The notes beneath the pieces are model-generated. The model made no database searches. It was not told where the DNA came from and was given only the letters and a program-made list of their open reading frames with translations. The translations under genes were made by a program, and so were the position numbers. Positions 57,100-64,000 of a DNA stretch of 64,000 bases are shown piece by piece (the stretch's first letter is position 1; each line of letters starts with the position of its first letter). Location of the stretch: positions 27,213,291 to 27,277,290 of the forward strand of contig NW_022145604.1 of NCBI RefSeq assembly GCF_000002235.5, in the 5' to 3' direction. Origin of the DNA: Strongylocentrotus purpuratus. Taxonomy: Eukaryota > Echinodermata > Echinoidea > Camarodonta > Strongylocentrotidae.

Positions 57100-58525
57100 A
57101 CCCCTCGCCTCTCCTCCCTATTAAATCAAAACTACATGTAAACATAAAGTAAGTAAGCAAATATTATTCTGGACAGCTAATTTATTGTAATTTTCCCAGT
57201 AGCTTGGGGGAACAAAGGACATAATTTGAAGAGGTAATTCATATATTTGTGCAGTATCCAAAGAGCGATAGCTAGAATGAATGATAATGATATTATCTTG
57301 AACTGAATTTCGGTCAAAAGGTATCAGGTGACATTAAGTGAATGAAACAAGATATAACGAAAAATAGAAAAGAAGGAAAAAATGATACTCCGCTGCACTA
57401 TGTCTATGCAAGCAGCACAGGGTACTGAAATGGGACTCGCCAGTAATAATTGATAAATCTAATGCAACATATACCCAGTTTGAAGATAGTTGAAAGACTT
57501 TTCTGAAGATCTGAAGATTTTCATCTGTGATTGTGTGTTTATGTGATTGCAATTATGTTTAGTTTGATAAACGCAGAAGGAATACTTTAAAAAAAAAAAT
57601 TCACGTGTGAGGTATATACAAGAGACTCTGTCAGATCTGAATAATTGATCAATGAAAGCATGTCATGCAAGAATTGTTTGTCATATGAAGGATCATAAAT
57701 ACATGTAGATTCACGAGGATTAAAGGATCGGCTCGAATTGCCTTTGCTCGAATATTTTAGTAAAGTTTAAAATCTTATATATGGCGCTAATCCGTTTGAC
57801 TTAATGTTACCAATACATTCTCATCTCTGTTCCTGATTTCAAGAGATTTTGTTACATCCCACTTTGTCTTCTTTTTTTATCCTAATTTTCAACAACAAAA
57901 TTGTAAGTCTTGCCCAAACCAAATGTTGTGACATGTTGGAAGAAAAACAGCCACGAGAAACTAGGATTACTTCTAGAATTCAAGTTTTCAGCATCACGCA
58001 AAACTAATGCCATAAGTGCTGGTTAACCAAGTTTGTTTTCCTTAGCCATTGTCCATAATATGTCTTACATGCGGATGAATAATTCGCTTTGTCTGTTGTT
58101 TTGTTTCCTTAGACCTTCAAACTTCAAACCCGTCTCTTACATTTTAGCCTTGAGGCGAATTGATCCAGTATTCCATGTTGATAATTCAACCCCGTAACTA
58201 ATATCTTGTCAAAATACGAATGCCACAATGTGCCCTTTATAAGTGACATCATATTACAGTGTACAAGTATTACGTATGTATGTAGTCATTTCTATCAGCC
58301 TTGTATCTTTCTTGGTCTGCTTGGTATTTCTACGTTTTCCGTCGCATGTCAGAATCCATGTGGTAATTGATTTGTTATTTTTCAAAAAACAAAAAGTTAA
58401 ATCAATTACGAAATAGTGGTACAAATGCTTTTATTTTAATTATTCTTTGTTTTTAATTGAAATCTTCTCCAAATGGAAAAGAAAGTTGGTACCATGACAT
58501 AACTTATTTAAAGATAAAATTACAC
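57100..58525. other. Presumed intron, no gene seen
   Basis: Nothing assignable. Confidence 0.4.
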
Positions 58526-58529
58526 TTTC

Positions 58530-58555
58530 TCTCTCCTTCTCTCTTTCTCACTTAC

Positions 58556-58590
<35 letters not shown>
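58530..58590. repeat. CT microsatellite
   Basis: Imperfect then clean (CT)n. Confidence 0.95.
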
Positions 58591-59235
58591 GGTTTGTGAG
58601 ATATTACATTTTTTGTTGGGGGTAAAATATATTCGCAAACCTTTTATCTGCGTAAATTATAATCATTTCCAGGGCCTCGAAAGGGTAGAGCGACCCCTTT
58701 TTTGCCAGTAAAATAACTACTTCTTAAATGTTTTTGTTTAGGTTTGAGTGTTTCCCTGATACTTCTTGTTGTTATTGTGTTTGTGTGTGCTTTCTCATTG
58801 ATATACTTTTCCCAAATTGAATCCACCTATTAAATAATAATTTTTGTCGTTAATTATTTCATTTCCGCCTCTTTTTTAAAAATCTAAACAATATTTCATA
58901 CAACACATTCCTGCGTCATATATTGGACTTCCGACCATTTCTGCTTTTGGGAATTTCCTAAATAACTCATGTGTAAATAGCTCTGTGGTGACAAGCCATC
59001 TTAGATTGATTTTTGACGCCAGGGCTGTTATTTTTCCATCCTCGTCCTCCTTTTTTTCCTCGAATGAACTTTATTTTGTGAGAGCGCACGAACCCATGGG
59101 GTTAGCCAGCTTTGCCAGCCCATTACTACCCCCTTCTATAAAGATGTTACGCGCAAGGAAATGAAAGTGAAAGGAGCAAGGAACATTGATTAGAATCATA
59201 AGGGCATTAGGTCAATGATTTAGGAATGTTACTGC
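58591..59235. other. Presumed intron, no gene seen
   Basis: Nothing assignable. Confidence 0.4.
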
Positions 59236-59803
59236 TTAAAGGGATAGTTGAGTTCTGTTGCAGAGAGCGCTACACAAAATAATTTTTGTCGGTGAGATAA
59301 TGAAAAACTGAGTGTCAAATTTGAAAGAACATAATATTTAAATGACAAAATCATCTTTGTTTGATCAAAATCGGTTCAGAGACGGCTGAAATATAACGAT
59401 TTCTCAAACTTGTGTACCACCACAAATATAGGATATTTTGAAAAATTTGAAAAAACGTTAAAAAACACGAAATAACGCCTTTTATTTCGTATTTCAGCCA
59501 ATGCCGATGTTGGCTTTTTTGTTGGCATTTTCGTGTTGCTTATATTACCCACAATTAGCCGGCTCGTGTATTAATATTTTTAATTAAATAATTTATTAAC
59601 AGTCACCGTGTTTTTTTAAAAGTGGAGCTGAATTGGTATGATCGTATTGGCTAAATTTCACACATTCTGGGGTCTAAAATTACCTTCATAGCAATTTTAG
59701 GTTCTAAAAAGGCACTGTAAATGTCATAGATAAGAATAAGAGCAATAACCATGCACTTTGAAGGCATTTGCGGTCTGAAAACAGAACTCAACTATCCCTT
59801 TAA
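59236..59803. mobile_element. TTAA MITE, type F
   Basis: 568 bp with perfect 22-bp inverted ends starting TTAAAGGGATAGTTGAGTTC, flanked outside by 'tgc' and 'gca'. The inner part of the end (AGTTGAGTTCTG) matches the type-A/B ends. The interior is AT-rich without an open frame of note and is unrelated to A, B, C, E or G. Confidence 0.85.
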
Positions 59804-59959
59804 GCATTTGTTTTTATTTTATAGAAACCGTTATTATCACTACCAAACTAATCCGGTGATTCGGTTGATTAGCAGATGAATTGTGTTGCGAGTAAGCCTG
59901 AATCCGATGACCGGGGTAAGAAACAAAGTATTTACATGTAGGTGCATATAAATGTGAGC

Positions 59960-60307
59960 TATTGTTATTATTATTATCAACTTGGCAATACTACTACTTC
60001 TAATAGTTACGGTTGTATAGAGCTTAATGATACGTTTCTTCGTGCCAGTGATTGGATCAATTGCTAATCCGCACATGATAGAACACACACTCTGCTCCCT
60101 GGGGAGTATTCCGGGCAGGCGCCATTTCACAAGCCCACACATCCAATGCAATCACACTAACGTTCGCATCCGACCGGGTACCCCTTTAAAACCTGGATCG
60201 AGAGTGGTAAACACGTTCAAATGGATTTCTTGCCGCTTCAGGACCCGAAACGCAAGCTGTGTGATCCACTGACAGTCCGGTGCCAAATCCACTATATCAT
60301 GATATCC
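59960..60307 (-). mobile_element. tRNA-derived SINE, diverged, minus strand
   Basis: On the minus strand: a decayed head ('gatatagtggatttggcacc'), body words shared with the 19-kb copy ('ccaggttttaaaggggtacc', 'tggcgcctgcccggaatact', 'cccagggagcagagtgtgtg') and a tail 'gctctataca' with ATT repeats (59963-59982). Older than the 39-kb copy. Confidence 0.65.
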
Positions 60308-61538
60308 GTACTACCTTTCTTTTTAAAGCAACAAACATGCAATTTCCGATGCAAGCTTTTTAAAATAATTGTAGTAAACAAGCATGAGTAGGATAATTAT
60401 GAGGTAGAAAAACAAATGGAATGGAAAATTTGTTTTCTTACTATTAGCATCCAATATGCTATGGTTGAATACTAGCCAATTATGACATAATAATATGCAC
60501 ATTTAAAAAATTATAATACCCGTCAAAACAAAAAGTACGTAAAATCATTTTATTAAACGCCTCAATATGTCTTCATGATTAATTATTTGGTTTAAATGTT
60601 TTTGTTGTTGTCATATATAAATAAATAAAACGAAAAGGAAAACTAATAATTATATTAAAGTCGCTTATCTCGAATCCACCTCATTCCACCAGACGTCATG
60701 CGAAAGACCGGTCCCAACAGCAGCAACAATGTATATGGTAATCCATATACTAAATTGTAAACTTGTTTTTCTTCAATTCAATTCATGTGATTTTATTTCC
60801 CATGCAAAACATAATTCAATAAAATTGCAATGTTATGTGCTATTCGATATTAGTATATTACAAAGATACACAATGAAACAAGACAAATATAATGGTAATG
60901 GTACGAGAAAAAAGGAACTAAATAGAATCAGAGCTTGTTGTTGAAGTATTATTTTCTTACAGTCGTTTTACAATACGTCTTGAAAATGCAAATATACATA
61001 GAAAGTCAAATAATCAAAATGTCAAATAATTATGTAACAATAAATAAATTATGAATATGGGAAAGACTTTTAAAAAAAGAGGAGATAATGGGGAAAATAT
61101 AAGAAAAAAAAGAGAAAGAAAGATAGAAAAGGAAAAAGGAATGATTGCAAAAGCTTTAGAAAGAGGAGGTTAGATCAGCAGAAAAAAGGAGATAGGGATT
61201 GAGTCGAGAATCAATCACACCGAGATTCATGCATATCGACGTGTCACCAATGTCAACAATTTTAGACAATATAGATGAAGTTTATTTAAACAAAAATATA
61301 TAAACTTAAAACAGGGTGTTATGTGGAAAAAATATTAATTATCGCCTAAGCCATTTTACACATCTCTAGTGAATTATGTGCAAATATAAGGACATGGTGA
61401 AACTTTTTAAAAAATTCAGTTCGAAAGCAGAAAATCTATAAAACCTTTAGAGCGCGGGCTAGTGGGTTTCGAGTTACCGTGTTCCCATAATCGCAAGCTG
61501 CTTGCAAACCTTATGAACTCAGTCTGAAGGAATCGGTA
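60308..61538. other. Presumed intron, AT-rich, no gene seen
   Basis: A purine-rich patch lies at 61070-61150. Nothing else assignable. Confidence 0.4.
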
Positions 61539-61912
61539 TTAAAGGTTGAGCTTTGGTTATATGAAAACAAAAATAATGTGTGAGCGTTCTCATTATGTCA
61601 GTTTTGACGAACATCATATTGGAAATAGACTCTGAAATGAAGTGCTCGAAATATGCCGAGACATACATAGCTGAAGTGTTTGCACCAACAATCTTGTTTT
61701 TGGATCACACACACATCCGTGTGTATTCCCATATAGTCATTTTCGTGTATAGTGCACATTCTTTTCCTAGATTTTGGTCAGATTATTACAGATGTTCATG
61801 ATTCAAAGACATTGCAGGTACACCAAATGTGTTACGTAATTAGCCTTTCGCTCACTCGCTTCAGGACGGTATGCTTATCAACGTAAATGCATCACCAGAC
61901 CACTTTTTTTAA
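61539..61912 (+). mobile_element. TTAA MITE, decayed relative of types A/B
   Basis: TTAAAGGTTGAGCTTTGG on the left and ACCAGACCACTTTTTTTAA on the right. Inside, 'cccatatagtcattttcgtg' followed by 'tatagtgcacat' matches the shared module weakly, and 'tgtgagcgttctcatt' recalls the type-B half. An old copy of the modular family. Confidence 0.55.
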
Positions 61913-62639
61913 AAGTTAATCACCAAGAATAGACAAAGGCGATGATAACTCGAGAAAATGGAAATGTGTATAGAGTGCATTTTATTCAATGATAACACGC
62001 TTGACATGAAATGTGTTTTGCTCTTTTCCAAAGATGCTCCATCATAATGCAATCAAACGTGGAGTTCGATCTCTCGCGCATTTCGGGGCGGAAGTGCCTC
62101 GCTTTCTATTTCTATTCTTTGCGTTCATATTTATTATGCAAAACGTCAGAAGATTGTACGATGCAAGCGTATACATTATCAATCTGAATATCACGTTATA
62201 GTGCTTTCCTGCAGGGGAAGATAGAGCAGGTATGATAAATAGTGACATCTGATTAGCCTGTAGCATGGCAAGTGCAAATCCAATTCTCTGAGTATGAAAA
62301 ACGCTCTTTTTCTTTCTTTAGACGGTCGTCATGAACTATTGTTGATCCTTTTGCATTCTCGAAGACCATTTCAGAGTGAAAACAATAACATACATATTTC
62401 TTTGTAAAATATTTGTTATGATTTTAGTTGTGTTAACCAAGGAATAATTACGTAAGCTTTTATGATACTTTAATGCGACAAACAGATGAGCAGATCAGTA
62501 TGCAAAACGTTTGGTGTTTCTGTCTTCGAAGGAAATTGAAATGTGAAATAGCTGTTTCTCAAAATCAAATCAAATCAAATCAAGTGAATAAGTTAGCGGT
62601 AATAATAGTGAGTAGAATTTGTAAGAAAATGAAAGAAAG
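61913..62639. other. Presumed intron with (AAATC)n
   Basis: A short (AAATC)n run at about 62563-62583. No gene seen. Confidence 0.45.
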
Positions 62640-62935
62640 GGGAGAAGATGCAGAAGGTGGAGATGAGAAAAAAGAATAGGAATAAGAATACAAAGAAAAA
62701 GAGAGTAGGAGTAAAGAGAATAAGAAGGAGATGGGGGAGAAGGAGAATAACGAGGAGGCGGAAGAAAATGAGTTCAAGGAGGAGAAAGAAAAGCAGAAGA
62801 AGAAGCAGCGAAAGAAGAAGAAAAATATGCAGCAGCTGCGGAAGAAGAAGTAAATGGAGGAGAAGAAAAAGGAGAACAAGGAGGAGGAGGAAAGGAAAGA
62901 AGAAGAAGAGGAGGAGAAGGATAACGAACAACAAG
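62640..62935. repeat. Purine-rich GAA/GGA tract
   Basis: Nearly 300 bp of imperfect GAA/GGA/GAAG repeats. Arg/Lys-rich + frames and Leu/Phe-rich - frames here are repeat translations. Confidence 0.95.
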
Positions 62936-63299
62936 ATGGGTCTATGGAACCGTGATGTAGGGGACATTTGTGAATTGCTGTCCCAGAAATTCCAGAAGTT
63001 AAGGGTTTTTTCCAACTTCATTCTACAAGGTTCGCACTGCACTCGTCTCCAAAAATGCTCAGTCATACCGTGGAGTTACTGAAGCCTCCATGGTCAGACA
63101 GCGTCGCCGAGCATCTTGCCACATTCATGAGTTCGGAGCATTTAAAAGGCAAATTTTCTTCTTCAAGAGCTTGTCGGACAGAAACACTGGACTTTAACGT
63201 GCATTGCCCTAATTCCATATGATTATCGTAACCACCCCCTAGTCATTGGCCCAGCTAGTCTGAAAATACGCTCCAGAAGGATTCAAGTTCTGTATGAGA

Positions 63300-64000
63300 A
63301 TCATTGCCGTCATTTCTTGAGCATGCTGAAGTAGAGAGAAAAAAGGAAGCAATGTGCGTTTTTTAATTCACAAAAGGGATTAGTGGGGGTGCCAGAGAAT
63401 TGGTCGTATTCATTTTGAATAATCATGGTTATAAACCACTCATCATCATCATCATCATCATCATATTGCGATCCTTATGCAAGTTAGGAATAAAAGGAAG
63501 CAATGTGCGTTTTTTAATTCACAAAAGGGATTAGCCGTGGTGCCAGTGAATTGGTCAAATTCATTTTGAATAATCATGGTCATAAACCATCATCATCATT
63601 ATATTGCGCTCCTTAATCAAGTTTCGTTCTGCCGTTTCCTTCTTTCAACAACTTTGTCTCTCTCCCATCTCGTTTATCCATCTCACAGCCCCATGTACTG
63701 CAATGTACTTTTCGTTTTTATTTCCAGTGACACTTTCTGTTTTAGAATTATTGCCATCATTACTCGATTTATGCTGAAGTAGAGGGAATAAAAGGAAGCA
63801 GTTTGCGTTTTTTAATTCACAAGATGGATTAGTGATGGTGCCAGAGGGTAGGTCATATTCATCTCGCATAATTACTGTAATAAACCAGCATCATCACCAT
63901 CATCATTATCATATTGCGCTCCCTATTCAAGTTAGGTTCGACAGTTTCCTTCTTTCAACAACTTTGTCTCTCACCCATCTCGTTTAACCATCTCAGAGCC
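63300..64000 (+). repeat. ~300-bp tandem repeat running off the window edge
   Basis: 'ggaagcaatgtgcgtttttt' recurs at about 63345, 63496 and (as 'ggaagcagtttgcg') 63794. A full unit of about 300 bp (63496-63794) ends 'gctgaagtagagggaataaa'. The first copy is shortened to about 150 bp, and the stretch before it (63300-63340) is the end of a further unit. Each unit has its own 'catcatcatc' microsatellite. The last copy is cut by the window edge. Confidence 0.8.

Noticed and set aside
62580-63082. Arg/Lys-rich frame of 144 codons and Leu/Phe-rich frame of 157 codons
   Set aside because: Purine-rich low-complexity sequence read in different frames; no domain and no splice context.

Overview
The window looks like gene-poor nuclear DNA of a marine invertebrate, most likely an echinoderm and perhaps a sea urchin. 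This is inferred from AT-rich sequence crowded with (GA)n/(CT)n microsatellites, long poly(G)/poly(C) runs, tRNA-derived SINEs with short ATT-rich tails, and many short non-autonomous DNA transposons with TTAA ends. There are no operons, bacterial-style genes, rRNA, CRISPR arrays, or recognisable LTR or LINE protein-coding regions. Almost all long open frames are translations of simple repeats or MITEs.

Only one gene start is reasonably supported. At about 13.0-15.03 kb on the + strand, a TATA-like box is followed by about 1.9 kb that looks like a 5' UTR, itself built from about six diverged ~100-bp repeats. A short first coding exon (14904-15026) follows. It encodes a hydrophobic, signal-peptide-like N-terminus and stops at an AGG|GTAAGC splice donor in phase 0. 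If this is right, the rest of the window is largely one very long first intron. A weak candidate second exon (54549-54812) opens exactly at an AG acceptor in the matching phase. The product was not recognised.

Layout. 0-6.5 kb: simple repeats, a SINE fragment and two neighbouring ~390-bp TTAA MITEs. 6.64-8.32 kb: a 1.7-kb inverted-repeat structure with ~475-bp arms and GC-rich hairpins at both outer ends. 8.4-12.9 kb: MITEs of four kinds and a GA-rich stretch before the promoter. 13.0-15.0 kb: the gene start. 15.0-64 kb: repeat-rich presumed intron. It holds hairpin elements at 15.4, 18.0, 38.0, 48.9 and 53.0 kb, further MITEs, SINEs at 19, 32, 39, 52.7 and 60 kb, a 270-bp pure polypyrimidine tract at 34.8 kb, several repeat-poor islands that may be regulatory (26.9, 36.4-36.9, 37.6-37.8, 43.4, 50.8-51.1 and 53.5-53.9 kb), and a ~300-bp tandem repeat running off the right edge.

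The strongest pattern is the TTAA MITE superfamily, with about 16 copies in six types. Nearly all ends begin TTAAAG, and one conserved ~200-bp terminal module is joined to at least three unrelated partner halves. All boundaries and similarities were judged by eye.
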